NCBI RefSeq assembly: GCF_035621455.1
Contig: NZ_CP141822.1
Coordinates: forward strand, 2,604,001-2,668,000
Direction: 5' to 3'
Length of the DNA: 64,000 bases
Source: Vibrio natriegens NBRC 15636 = ATCC 14048 = DSM 759
GTDB lineage: Bacteria > Pseudomonadota > Gammaproteobacteria > Enterobacterales > Vibrionaceae
Positions 33,768-41,842 of the stretch are shown one piece after another. The first letter of the stretch is position 1. Each line of letters begins with the position of its first letter. Below the pieces are notes generated by a model, which saw nothing but the letters and a program-made list of their open reading frames with translations, was not told where the DNA came from and did not search any database. The position numbers were made by a program, and so were the translations under genes.

Positions 33768-34238
33768 TTACTGGATCGGCTCTCCAAGCACTCGAACTAA
33801 CGTGACTTGGCGCTGCGATTCATCTTCAAGTGGCTTGGATACACGCTTCGCTAACCAAACGCCACCAGCAGCAAATAGTGCTGAAGAGAGAATAATTACG
33901 CCTTCACCACCTGCGATGAGAGGAGCAAACAGTAGATGACCGAAAAGTGCACCGAGTATCAGACCAAACAGTGGCAGCAGGTACACCGCCATCGCAGATT
34001 TAATTAAACTGGATTCAGGGAAACCAATTTCGACGACTTGTCCGACTTGCACGGCTTTTTCTGTGCGCAAATGCCAGGAAAGGCTTTTATTACCAATGGC
34101 TTTCGTGACCACACCAGTGCCACAACTTTTTTGAGACGAGCAGCTGCTGCAACTGGTTTGCTGCTCGCAGCTCAGGTCAATTTCATATCGCTTACCGTGA
34201 CGCTCAACCCCTGTCACAGTCGCTAGCGCAGTCATCAT
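33768..34238 (-). CDS. rseC: sigma-E factor regulatory protein RseC
   Basis: RseC is an inner-membrane protein with positive effects on sigma-E and roles with redox (Rsx) systems. The 156-aa protein has an N-terminal cytoplasmic domain with clustered cysteines (Cys24, Cys30, Cys33, Cys39 in CEQQTSCSSCSSQKSC) and two adjacent membrane helices (about 77-98 and 104-122: SAMAVYLLPLFGLILGALFG; GVIILSSALFAAGGVWLA). It is last in the rpoE-rseA-rseB-rseC operon. The start may be the second Met. Confidence 0.95.
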   Translation of the reverse strand: MMTALATVTGVERHGKRYEIDLSCEQQTSCSSCSSQKSCGTGVVTKAIGNKSLSWHLRTEKAVQVGQVVEIGFPESSLIKSAMAVYLLPLFGLILGALFGHLLFAPLIAGGEGVIILSSALFAAGGVWLAKRVSKPLEDESQRQVTLVRVLGEPIQ

Positions 34239-34254
34239 CGCACGTTACTCATGT

Positions 34255-35214
34255 TTACTGATTATTGGTTACTTTAAATGTAACAGATTGAGCTATACGT
34301 TGCGCGGTTGCAGGAGGAATATCGCCTACGACGGAGATTTCATAATCGCCATTTACGTAGCTGTGCAGCGTTCTGCGACCTTGGCGTACAAGCTGACCTT
34401 TCAATGAGTGCTCATCTTTACTCGCTACATAAACCGAGAAATTAAATAACCCATCGGAATACATTTGGCTTTCTACCATTTGATCACTGACCGCCATGCG
34501 GTAGCGATTGAGTTCATTAGCCTCAAAACCATCTGGTATCCAACCGACAACCCAGTCGCTGGTGCTTACCTCACCTTTAGGCATGGTAAGAACAGCAGGT
34601 AACTGAACATCTTCTAAGCCACTCATGAGCTCAGCAATTTTAGTATTCACTGTGTATGAAATCGTACGGTATTGCTCTAGAACTTCGCCATCGCGATCAA
34701 CAAGATCAGCTCGCAGTGGAAGCTTGCTCTTTTCATCAACCCAAAGGATATATGAATAGCGTAAGCCATCTTTCGGTACGATACGCAACACCTGAGTAGC
34801 AACACCGGCTTCACGAGCTCGACCAACCTGAACATAGTCATAATAGCGATTCAGTTCATCAATGTTGGTATTTAGCATTGGGATGGTCGGTGCAACCATT
34901 TTTCCAGATTCTATCGTGAAAGGCTCTGCACCTGTTTCGATGTAGCTGACTTCACTACCACGGAGAATGACTTCACGCACAGGGCCGCTGAGATAAATAA
35001 GGTGGGCGTATTGCTCTTCACCGTGAGTCGCGTGGCGGTACAGTAAAGGTTCAATACTGTTCTTTTTGATGAGGATATAAGAGAGCTCGTAGCTTAAATT
35101 CTTACTTGCCTCGCTCATTTGATGCAATAAAGCCTCCGCTGGTTTATCACCAGCAAAGGCTTGTGAAGACATCATACTGAACAGAGCGCAAGCGCTGATC
35201 AGGAATTTATTCAT
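34255..35214 (-). CDS. rseB: periplasmic sigma-E regulator RseB (MucB)
   Basis: RseB binds the periplasmic tail of RseA and shields it from DegS until lipopolysaccharide intermediates displace it. The 319-aa precursor has the signal peptide MNKFLISACALFSMMSSQAFA. The mature part has the MucB/RseB two-domain layout (EALLHQMSEASKNLSYELSYI; C-terminal WVVGWIPDGFEAN). It overlaps rseA by four bases. Confidence 0.96.
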   Translation of the reverse strand: MNKFLISACALFSMMSSQAFAGDKPAEALLHQMSEASKNLSYELSYILIKKNSIEPLLYRHATHGEEQYAHLIYLSGPVREVILRGSEVSYIETGAEPFTIESGKMVAPTIPMLNTNIDELNRYYDYVQVGRAREAGVATQVLRIVPKDGLRYSYILWVDEKSKLPLRADLVDRDGEVLEQYRTISYTVNTKIAELMSGLEDVQLPAVLTMPKGEVSTSDWVVGWIPDGFEANELNRYRMAVSDQMVESQMYSDGLFNFSVYVASKDEHSLKGQLVRQGRRTLHSYVNGDYEISVVGDIPPATAQRIAQSVTFKVTNNQ

Positions 35215-35837
35215 TCAACATCCGGAGTCAGAGTCGCATCTTGCTGAGATGCATCACTGTTAATTCTTAACTGTAATTCGTAGTCTCGCAGCATAGCATG
35301 AACACGTTTACGTTGCTCCTGCATATTTGCTTCACCCATAGAACGCTCTACAGATTCACGAGTTAAACTCACAGGTTCTGCGCTACCCGCGAATGGAACG
35401 GTTTGCAATACAGGCAACTGTTCAGCTTGAGGCACCGTAGAATCACTTCCACCGTACTGCTGTACACCTAAGATGACGACTAGCGATACACACGCAGCAA
35501 CGGCAACTTGTCCAAATTGAGTCAACCAACTTGGTAGCTGACGTTTGGCTTTTTGCGGTTCTGGTTGCGACTCTTTAGGTGCATCCGTAATTGATATCAC
35601 GTTGGCACTATGTGAATCGACAGCACGATGCACTGGTTCATCTTCTAACGCTAACGCCACGCTTTCAGCAATATTCCACTCTGGTTTTGCTGGCGCTTCG
35701 CCTCGCATCACATCACCAATCAGGTGATAATTCTGCCAAGCTTTACGGCTCTCTTGATCTTGCCCTAATTCTTGAATTAAAGCCTTATCGATCAATTCTC
35801 CATCCATGAGAGCTGAAAGTTTTTCTTTGTCAGCCAT
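35211..35837 (-). CDS. rseA: anti-sigma-E factor RseA
   Basis: RseA is a single-span inner-membrane protein whose cytoplasmic domain sequesters RpoE; DegS and RseP degrade it under envelope stress. The chosen start MADKEKLSALMDGE gives 208 aa; a Met four codons upstream lacks a ribosome site. The N-terminal domain (residues 1-65) has DKEKLSALMDGELID and WQNYHLIGDVMRGE, followed by a membrane helix at about 107-126 and a periplasmic tail ending DATLTPDVE. It lies 26 bp after rpoE. Confidence 0.95.
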   Translation of the reverse strand: MADKEKLSALMDGELIDKALIQELGQDQESRKAWQNYHLIGDVMRGEAPAKPEWNIAESVALALEDEPVHRAVDSHSANVISITDAPKESQPEPQKAKRQLPSWLTQFGQVAVAACVSLVVILGVQQYGGSDSTVPQAEQLPVLQTVPFAGSAEPVSLTRESVERSMGEANMQEQRKRVHAMLRDYELQLRINSDASQQDATLTPDVE

Positions 35838-35863
35838 TGTTTTCACCATAGTTATTACTTGTA

Positions 35864-36442
35864 CTAGCGTTGTAAAAGAGGTTTGATTTTCTTTTCCACC
35901 GCTTCACGAGCACGGAAGATACGTGAGCGTACCGTTCCTACCGGGCAATCCATTACTTCAGCAATTTCCTCATAGCTCAAGCCGTCAAGCTCTCGCAACG
36001 TCATTGCTGTTTTTAAATCTTCAGGTAAGGCTTCGATTGCACTGAACACTACCCGTTGCAGTTCTTTGGACAACGTTAAGTTCTCAGGGTTCGAAATTTC
36101 TTTAAGTGCACTACCTGTTTCGTAAAATTCAGCATCTTCAGCATCAACATCTGTCGCTGGGGGTCTTCGCCCTTGGGCCACAATGTGATTTTTCGCAGTA
36201 TTCACTGCAATGCGATACAGCCACGTATAAAACGCACTTTCCCCTCGAAAACTGGGGATAGCTCGGTAAGCCTTGATAAACGCTTCTTGTGCTACATCTG
36301 GAACATCGCCAGGATTACTTACGTATCTGGAGATAAGATTACATACCTTGTTCTGATACTTCGTTACCAGCAGGTTGAATGCTTGCTTATCGCCATTCTG
36401 AACTCGCTCAATCAATACTTGATCGGTCAGCTGCTCGTTCAT
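35864..36442 (-). CDS. rpoE: extracytoplasmic stress sigma factor RpoE (sigma-E)
   Basis: This ECF sigma factor of the envelope stress regulon is 192 aa. Region 2 is LVTKYQNKVCNLISRYV, VPDVAQEAFIKAYRAIPSFRGESAFYTWLYRIAVN. Region 4 is LPEDLKTAMTLRELDGLSYEEIAEVMDCPVGTVRSRIFRAREAV. It is first in the rpoE-rseA-rseB-rseC operon and divergent from nadB, as in E. coli. A sigma-E type promoter lies 100 bp upstream, implying autoregulation. Confidence 0.98.
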   Translation of the reverse strand: MNEQLTDQVLIERVQNGDKQAFNLLVTKYQNKVCNLISRYVSNPGDVPDVAQEAFIKAYRAIPSFRGESAFYTWLYRIAVNTAKNHIVAQGRRPPATDVDAEDAEFYETGSALKEISNPENLTLSKELQRVVFSAIEALPEDLKTAMTLRELDGLSYEEIAEVMDCPVGTVRSRIFRAREAVEKKIKPLLQR

Positions 36443-36541
36443 TCGAGCGGATACTCCTATTTGTTATGCCCCTACTCTTCTCAGATATGGGTACTATTTC
36501 TGCAAAACGTAGTATTGACACCACTGCTTACTTGAGCACTA

Positions 36542-36571
36542 TTGTGACTGCAATGTGAATGAGAAAGTTCC
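36542..36571 (-). promoter_or_regulatory. sigma-E promoter of the rpoE operon
   Basis: On the minus strand, GGAACTT (36565-36571) is followed after 17 bp by TCACAA (36542-36547). This matches the sigma-E -35 exactly and the -10 loosely, and fits the known autoregulation of rpoE. Confidence 0.72.
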
Positions 36572-36922
36572 GGGACTTCCCAAATTTTTATCATTGTTTT
36601 TTCACAGTGTGATGTCATGCGCCAAATCCCTACTCTTCTTAAACTTAAATCTAAGTTTGTCAGGCGAGCAAATTAGGGGGAAATGGGTATAATAATCGCC
36701 CTCTGTCCAAATTGTGCTGGGTAGAGCATGGAAAAGCAATGATATTGATAAACTATTACTTATCATTTGCATGGCTGTTGGCTGTCTGAATAACGCGTTG
36801 TTAAATAAAGCTCAAAAATATTCGTATGTAATTTAAGGTCTCCGACCTGGGCATACTTAAAAAGAAGAGTGGCTCAAGTCACCAGAGTAACTGTAATTTA
36901 GATGAAACTCCCAACTTAGCCC

Positions 36923-36965
36923 TTAGTGACGGATGTCACGCTAATGGAAGTGCACATGGTGTGCA
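36923..36965. promoter_or_regulatory. two inverted repeats upstream of nadB
   Basis: TTAGTGAC-GGAT-GTCACGCTAA (36923-36944) and TGCACA-TGG-TGTGCA (36951-36965) are adjacent and lie 50-95 bp before the nadB start. They could be operators for NAD-responsive control or leader hairpins. No known regulator is assigned. Confidence 0.35.
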
Positions 36966-37016
36966 AATAATATACAAGATAACGTTGTTGTCTTAGCTTG
37001 GGATTATGAAAGTTAT

Positions 37017-38639
37017 ATGAACACAAATCGTGAACATGAATGTGATGTGTTAGTGGTAGGGAGTGGAGCCGCAGGTTTGTCGTTGGCTTTACGTGTCGCA
37101 AATCACTGTAAAGTAATGGTACTTAGTAAAGGGCCACGTAGCGAAGGGGCGACCTATTACGCTCAGGGTGGTATCGCAGCGGTGTTTGATGAGTCAGATA
37201 CAATTGAATCACACGTTGAAGACACCCAAATCGCAGGTGATGGTATCTGTGATGAAGAGACCGTGAGATTTATCGCTGAGCATTCAAAAGAATGTGTACA
37301 GTGGCTCATTGATGGCGGTGTTCCATTCGATCGTGAAGAAGACGACTCCGACGAAGAACCTCGTTACCACCTAACCCGAGAAGGCGGACACAGTTGTCGC
37401 CGTATTCTGCACGCTGCGGATGCAACGGGTATGGCGATGCAAACTTCCCTGCAAGATAACGCACACAATCATCCAAACATTCATGTTCTTGAACGACACA
37501 ATGCGCTTGACCTGATCACGGAAGATAAAATTGGTGGTGACAAAAATAAAGTCATCGGCGCTTATATCTGGAACCGTAACGAAGAGCATGTAGAAACCGT
37601 ACGTGCAAAATTTGTGGTTCTTGCGACAGGTGGCTCTTCAAAAGTGTACCAATATACATCCAACCCAGACGTTTCATCTGGTGATGGTATTGCCATTGCG
37701 TGGCGTGCTGGCTGCCGCGTAGCAAACTTGGAGTTCAACCAATTCCACCCAACTTGTTTGTACCACCCTGAAGCGCGTAACTTCCTGCTTACAGAAGCTT
37801 TGCGTGGTGAAGGCGCATATTTACGTCGCCCTGATGGCTCTCGTTTCATGCCGGATTTTGATGAACGTAAAGAGTTAGCCCCACGCGATGTTGTCGCTCG
37901 TGCGATCGACTTTGAAATGAAGCGTCTGGGTGCTGATTGCATGTATCTCGATATTAGCCATAAGCCAGCGGATTTCATTACCAAGCACTTCCCGACGATC
38001 TACTCTCGCTTGATGGATCTGGGAATTGATATGACCAAAGAGCCGATTCCGATTGTTCCGGCAGCCCACTACACCTGTGGTGGTGTCATCGTAGACAGAA
38101 ACGGAAGTACCGATCTTAAAAACTTATATGCGATCGGTGAAGTGAGCTACACCGGCCTTCACGGTGCAAACCGCATGGCATCTAACTCGCTATTAGAGTG
38201 TGTGGTTTACGCATGGTCTGCGGCAAAAGACATTCTGAAACACCGCTCTGAAGTTGAACTGGCTCCTCAAGTGCCTTGCTGGGACGAAAGCCAGGTAACC
38301 AACAGTGATGAAGAAGTCATTATCCAGCATAACTGGCACGAATTGCGTCTGTTTATGTGGGACTACATGGGCATTGTGCGTACGGATAAGCGTTTGGAAC
38401 GTGCACTACGACGCATTCAAATGCTTCAGCAAGAAACGCACGAGTACTACAGTAATTTCCGCGTATCCAATAACTTGCTTGAGCTGCGAAACCTACTTCA
38501 AGTCGCTGAACTGATGGTACGTTGTGCGATGCAACGCAAAGAAAGTCGCGGCCTGCACTACACACTGGATTACCCAAACCAATTGGAAAACAGTGGACCG
38601 ACAATTCTAACTCCGGCGAAGCAACTGTCTGATAAATAA
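37017..38639 (+). CDS. nadB: L-aspartate oxidase NadB
   Basis: NadB oxidises L-aspartate to iminoaspartate with FAD, the first step of de novo NAD synthesis; NadA then uses the product. The 540-aa protein has an N-terminal dinucleotide fold [30 protein letters not shown], the active-site region [48 protein letters not shown], and the C-terminal FAD-contact [18 protein letters not shown]. It is monocistronic and divergent from rpoE. Confidence 0.97.
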   Translation: MNTNREHECDVLVVGSGAAGLSLALRVANHCKVMVLSKGPRSEGATYYAQGGIAAVFDESDTIESHVEDTQIAGDGICDEETVRFIAEHSKECVQWLIDGGVPFDREEDDSDEEPRYHLTREGGHSCRRILHAADATGMAMQTSLQDNAHNHPNIHVLERHNALDLITEDKIGGDKNKVIGAYIWNRNEEHVETVRAKFVVLATGGSSKVYQYTSNPDVSSGDGIAIAWRAGCRVANLEFNQFHPTCLYHPEARNFLLTEALRGEGAYLRRPDGSRFMPDFDERKELAPRDVVARAIDFEMKRLGADCMYLDISHKPADFITKHFPTIYSRLMDLGIDMTKEPIPIVPAAHYTCGGVIVDRNGSTDLKNLYAIGEVSYTGLHGANRMASNSLLECVVYAWSAAKDILKHRSEVELAPQVPCWDESQVTNSDEEVIIQHNWHELRLFMWDYMGIVRTDKRLERALRRIQMLQQETHEYYSNFRVSNNLLELRNLLQVAELMVRCAMQRKESRGLHYTLDYPNQLENSGPTILTPAKQLSDK

Positions 38640-38667
38640 TATTGGTGACAGTGCTTAATGCAACATA

Positions 38668-39102
38668 TCAACAGGGAGCATCAGCTCCCTGTTTCATTTC
38701 CCACTGACGCAATACCAGGCTTAACTGACGGTATTGTGTATCGGCGCAGCTATCGCGCCATACTGTCACACTATCTCCAGATTGCAGTGTAATGGTGATA
38801 TTAAAAGGCAGGGTCGACAAGTCGATCTGCTTGATCTGAGTCTGTGTTGATTCGCTTCTTATCGTGCCATCACAATGAACATGCCAGATACCTTGGCTGG
38901 CAGGCGCAACCAAAAGTTGACCAAAGTGCAGCTTCGCGATCATTAATAACAGATAAATAGATAATACAATTGGGGTATCGGAAAGGGTGACCGCCCAAGT
39001 CATAGAGAAAAGAAGAACAAAGCTAATAACTCGGGCAGTATTTGAGGAGGAAAGTGTGAGATTAACGAACTTTACTGAGGTTGTGGGCGACAATTTTATC
39101 AA
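38668..39102 (-). CDS. ygfX: YgfX/CptA-like membrane protein
   Basis: In E. coli, YgfX (CptA) is an inner-membrane protein reported as a toxin that affects FtsZ and MreB, paired with the gene for SdhE. This 144-aa protein shows two close membrane helices (about 23-38 and 44-60: ARVISFVLLFSMTW, IVLSIYLLLMIAKL) and a C-terminal soluble part with VTVWRDSC and YRQLSLVLRQWEM, matching the family layout. Sequence conservation is low, so the call rests on topology and on the 41-bp overlap with sdhE. The start inside sdhE is the only upstream ATG. Confidence 0.75.
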   Translation of the reverse strand: MIKLSPTTSVKFVNLTLSSSNTARVISFVLLFSMTWAVTLSDTPIVLSIYLLLMIAKLHFGQLLVAPASQGIWHVHCDGTIRSESTQTQIKQIDLSTLPFNITITLQSGDSVTVWRDSCADTQYRQLSLVLRQWEMKQGADAPC

Positions 39103-39322
39103 CCATTGAAGCGTGGCTCAGGTTCTCACTACGTCCGTGTCCCATAATCCAGGTAAACAGATCAGGGTCATCACACTCAAGCAAAGAAACAAAGTCATGC
39201 TGTTCCTGCTCACTCAGCGCATCAAAGCACTCTTCAAAGAACGGCATAATCACCACATCCAGCTCAAGCATACCTCTGCGGCAAGCCCATTTAATACGCG
39301 CCTTTTCTTCAGGAGTGTACAT
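39062..39322 (-). CDS. sdhE: FAD assembly factor SdhE
   Basis: SdhE promotes covalent FAD attachment to SdhA and FrdA. The 86-aa helical protein has the conserved RGMLELD (residues 16-22: CRRGMLELDVVIMPFF) and LLECDDPDLFTWIMG. It is divergent from ygfZ and overlaps ygfX at its 3' end, the E. coli ygfY-ygfX arrangement. E. coli literature also calls it CptB, the partner of the CptA toxin. Confidence 0.95.
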   Translation of the reverse strand: MYTPEEKARIKWACRRGMLELDVVIMPFFEECFDALSEQEQHDFVSLLECDDPDLFTWIMGHGRSENLSHASMVDKIVAHNLSKVR

Positions 39323-39507
39323 TCATTATTCCTTCATAGATGTCTTGTTATAAGTGCGGAGTGTAACAAGGGATATGCTACGCAACTAGTGTACGGGTCA
39401 CAATACGCGAACCAAACCCCTTGAGAGTACTTGCTTATAATGAAAGCTGACAAATAACGATTCTCGAATTAACATAGCTGAAAACATCTTCAAAAGGCAT
39501 TGTAATC

Positions 39508-40476
39508 ATGGAATGGCAAACTCGCTTTTCAGCTCTACCCCTATCAACTCAAGATACTTTACCTGAGCTCTCTATCTCACTGTTGGATAACCTAGGCGTG
39601 ATCACCATGGTGGGTGATGACAAAAAATCATACTTACAAGGCCAGGTCACCTGCGATGTTGTCTCTCTTGAGAAAGACCAATCAACACTTGGGGCACATT
39701 GTGATGCCAAAGGCAAAGTGTGGAGTGTTTTCCGCTTATTCCATCACCAAGATGGCTATGGACTGATCCAACCAAAGTCAGCCCTTGAAATCGAATTAAA
39801 AGAAATTAAGAAATACGCTGTATTTTCCAAAGTTACGATCGAAGAATCCAACGACATTATTCTTGGCGTTGCTGGCTCTCAAGCCAATTCGTTTATCGAT
39901 GGCATCAGCGAAGAGTCTGGTGATGTACGTGCGATTAACGGCGGCACTGCCGTCAAAGTGGCAGACAACCGCTGGCTGCTGCTATTGACCAGCGATGCGG
40001 CTCAATCGATGATTGAAAACAGTGACGCTACACTGACGACACATGAACTTTGGAACCGTTTTGAGATTGAAGCGGCACTACCATTTGTACCAGCAGCGGC
40101 GCAAAACGAGCACATTCCACAAGCACTCAACCTGCAAGCACTTGGTGGTATCAGCTTCACTAAAGGTTGTTACACTGGGCAAGAAACCGTGGCACGTGCC
40201 AAATACCGCGGTACGAATAAACGTGCGATGTACATCGTGAAAGGCGCAACAGCGACAAACCTCAATGATGAACCAGTCCAACTAGAACGTAGTGTTGGTG
40301 AGAACTGGCGCTCAGTCGGTGCTCTACTGACTCATTACCAGTTTGCCGATAACCAAGCAATTGGCTTGATCGTCTTACCCAATAACTTAGATGACGACAC
40401 GCGTTTGCGTTTAGTCTCTCAGCCAGAATGTGAATGGACCATCGCAGAACTGCCTTACAGCCTTGACGATGAGTAA
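39508..40476 (+). CDS. ygfZ: folate-dependent Fe-S/tRNA modification protein YgfZ
   Basis: YgfZ is an aminomethyltransferase-like (GcvT fold) protein that uses tetrahydrofolate to support certain Fe-S enzymes, including MiaB-type tRNA thiolation. The 322-aa protein has the hallmark K-G-C-Y-x-G-Q-E segment ([21 protein letters not shown]) and an N-terminal [26 protein letters not shown]. It overlaps the following YbaK-family gene by eight bases. Confidence 0.95.
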   Translation: MEWQTRFSALPLSTQDTLPELSISLLDNLGVITMVGDDKKSYLQGQVTCDVVSLEKDQSTLGAHCDAKGKVWSVFRLFHHQDGYGLIQPKSALEIELKEIKKYAVFSKVTIEESNDIILGVAGSQANSFIDGISEESGDVRAINGGTAVKVADNRWLLLLTSDAAQSMIENSDATLTTHELWNRFEIEAALPFVPAAAQNEHIPQALNLQALGGISFTKGCYTGQETVARAKYRGTNKRAMYIVKGATATNLNDEPVQLERSVGENWRSVGALLTHYQFADNQAIGLIVLPNNLDDDTRLRLVSQPECEWTIAELPYSLDDE

Positions 40477-40942
40477 ACTCATTGAAACCCCTTTAATGCA
40501 GTTTTTGGCAGAGCAAAACATCACGTTTCGCTTGCTACCGCATCAAAGACCTTCTACCACCATTGAAGATGCCGCGCAGCAGCGTGGCATTCGCCCTTCT
40601 CAAATGGTTAAAGCTATCCTGCTGAGAGATATGGGGAATCTTTATGCACTTGCCTGTGCTCCAGGAGACCGAAGTATTGACCCTAAAAAGGTTCGCTCAC
40701 TCCTTCAATGCCGACGCATGACTTGTGTCGACCAAGCGGATGTTGAAAGCATTACCGGATACAAAATTGGCACAGTGACTCCGCTGTTACTTAAACGTCA
40801 TATGCCAATCGTTTTTGACCCAAGCCTCTTAAACGAAGGGGAAGTCACGATCAGCAGTGGTGATCGAATGGCAGGCATCGCTTTATCAATCGATGACCTA
40901 GTCAAGCTATGTCAGCCTGTCGTCGCGGATATTTGTCGTTGA
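40469..40942 (+). CDS. YbaK/EbsC-family aminoacyl-tRNA deacylase
   Basis: This is a stand-alone editing-domain protein likely to hydrolyse misacylated tRNA (Cys- or Ala-tRNA-Pro in studied relatives). The start [20 protein letters not shown] gives 157 aa; the ATG lies inside the ygfZ 3' end (ATGAGTAA), so translation is probably coupled. Family motifs are [23 protein letters not shown] with the catalytic Lys and the C-terminal [20 protein letters not shown]. Which tRNA it edits cannot be told from sequence. Confidence 0.82.
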   Translation: MSKLIETPLMQFLAEQNITFRLLPHQRPSTTIEDAAQQRGIRPSQMVKAILLRDMGNLYALACAPGDRSIDPKKVRSLLQCRRMTCVDQADVESITGYKIGTVTPLLLKRHMPIVFDPSLLNEGEVTISSGDRMAGIALSIDDLVKLCQPVVADICR

Positions 40943-40985
40943 TTTAGACTACGAGCGTAATCGATTACAAGACCAGCCCCCAACA

Positions 40986-41001
40986 CGTGACACAGATCAC
41001 A
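40986..41001. promoter_or_regulatory. CRP-like site
   Basis: CGTGA-CACAGA-TCACA matches TGTGA-N6-TCACA with one mismatch. It is centred about 90 bp before the inferred start of the candidate sRNA, a usual class I activator spacing. Confidence 0.6.
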
Positions 41002-41083
41002 TCACGCGTAAATTGCTTGAGAATTTTTAATCATTTTTAAAACATAAATAGTCACTAAGAAAAAACTCGTATATGATGCTTGT

Positions 41084-41219
41084 GTTGGTTGAGTTTTCAA
41101 CAGGACTCAGCCGACATAAAGTGAATCCGCTGATTTCGATAACAGTCTTTGTTAAGTCAGCAATCCACTTTTGTGTAATGCATCTGTGACTATTCGCCCG
41201 CTAAAGCGGGCTTTTTTTT
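41084..41219 (+). ncRNA. candidate small RNA with three stem-loops and terminator
   Basis: No frame is open here, but the RNA would fold well. Stem 1 pairs 41084-41094 with 41105-41115 (11 pairs, two wobbles, ten-base loop). Stem 2 pairs AAAGTG (41118-41123) with CACTTT (41166-41171) and GCTGA (41129-41133) with TCAGC (41157-41161). The terminator is GCCCGC-TAAA-GCGGGC (41196-41211) plus eight T. A -10 hexamer TATGAT lies at 41072-41077; no good -35 is seen, consistent with activator dependence. It is not Spot 42, RyhB, CyaR or another sRNA whose sequence I know. The U-rich end suggests Hfq binding. Confidence 0.6.
41196..41219 (+). terminator. strong Rho-independent terminator of the candidate sRNA
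   Basis: GCCCGC pairs with GCGGGC around TAAA, followed by eight T. It is 254 bp past the YbaK-family stop, too far to be simply that gene's terminator. Confidence 0.88.
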
Positions 41220-41575
41220 GTATGAACTTTTTCTCAGCCTTCTTACTCTAAGAATAAGTAACAAGAGAAAATGGAATGAGCGTTAAAAAAGAAACATTTA
41301 GCAAACATTCAATTTCCTTCTATTCTTAATCCTGTAACAAAACTATTGCTTAATGCACCACGTACAAAAGAATAAAGAACGAATAACGTTTCTTAATAGG
41401 TGAATTTTGGGGTAATCCTCACGCAATTTGAGACATAAAGCCGTCAATTTGCCAAAGACAGCACAAATCTCTAAGTTGTTACATCTCACCTGCACTTAGT
41501 AGTATTGCTATCACAATAATTTCGCGTGAAAAACGTAGAATAACCTGAGCTAGGTAAGAAAAAAGGAAAGTAAAT

Positions 41576-41782
41576 ATGAGACTGTTTAAGCGCTATACAC
41601 CAGGTATGATTGCTAAACATATAAGTCGTCTTTTTAAGGGAAGAATTTATATTTACGGGGTCGGTAAATTCGAGTTTGATAACGGCAAACTAATGCTGCC
41701 TGAGAAAGCGGAGCAACGTCACTTCAGAGCCGTAAAAGAGATCAACAAAGAAATAATGAAACTCCGATGCGCATATGCTTAG
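41576..41782 (+). CDS. uncharacterised 68-aa basic protein
   Basis: I do not recognise a named family. The start is preceded by AAAGGAAAG at good spacing, and the stop is followed 17 bp later by a strong terminator, so this looks like a real single-gene unit. The protein is basic, with an Arg/Lys-rich N-terminus (MRLFKRYTPGMIAKHISRLF), a short aromatic segment YIYGVGKFEFDNGKLMLP and a helical C-terminus (RAVKEINKEIMKL). There is no signal peptide or membrane helix. It could bind nucleic acid or a ribosome, but this is only a guess from charge. Confidence 0.7.
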   Translation: MRLFKRYTPGMIAKHISRLFKGRIYIYGVGKFEFDNGKLMLPEKAEQRHFRAVKEINKEIMKLRCAYA

Positions 41783-41798
41783 CTAACACTCACTGATT

Positions 41799-41826
41799 AA
41801 AAGGCTGAATGATTCAGCCTTTTTTT
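41799..41826. terminator. bidirectional terminator of the 68-aa gene and ubiI
   Basis: AAAAGGCTGAA pairs with TTCAGCCTTTT around TGA, with seven T on plus and four A on the other side. Confidence 0.9.
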
Positions 41827-41842
41827 GTTCTCAGATAAACAT

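Larger units (their letters stand above)
36443..37016. other. divergent intergenic region rpoE|nadB (574 bp)
   Basis: No protein-coding frame is convincing here. Contents seen are the sigma-E promoter (36542-36571), a TATAAT hexamer on plus at 36688-36693, the palindrome TGATAA-N8-TTATCA at 36746-36765, an inverted repeat at 36923-36944 around GTGAC/GTCAC, and TGCACA-TGG-TGTGCA at 36951-36965. The last two lie just before nadB. Confidence 0.6.
40943..41575. other. intergenic region with candidate sRNA (633 bp)
   Basis: The region holds a CRP-type site (40986-41001), a candidate sRNA (41084-41219), and then about 355 bp with no convincing frame or hairpin, ending in the leader of the small protein at 41576. 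Confidence 0.6.
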
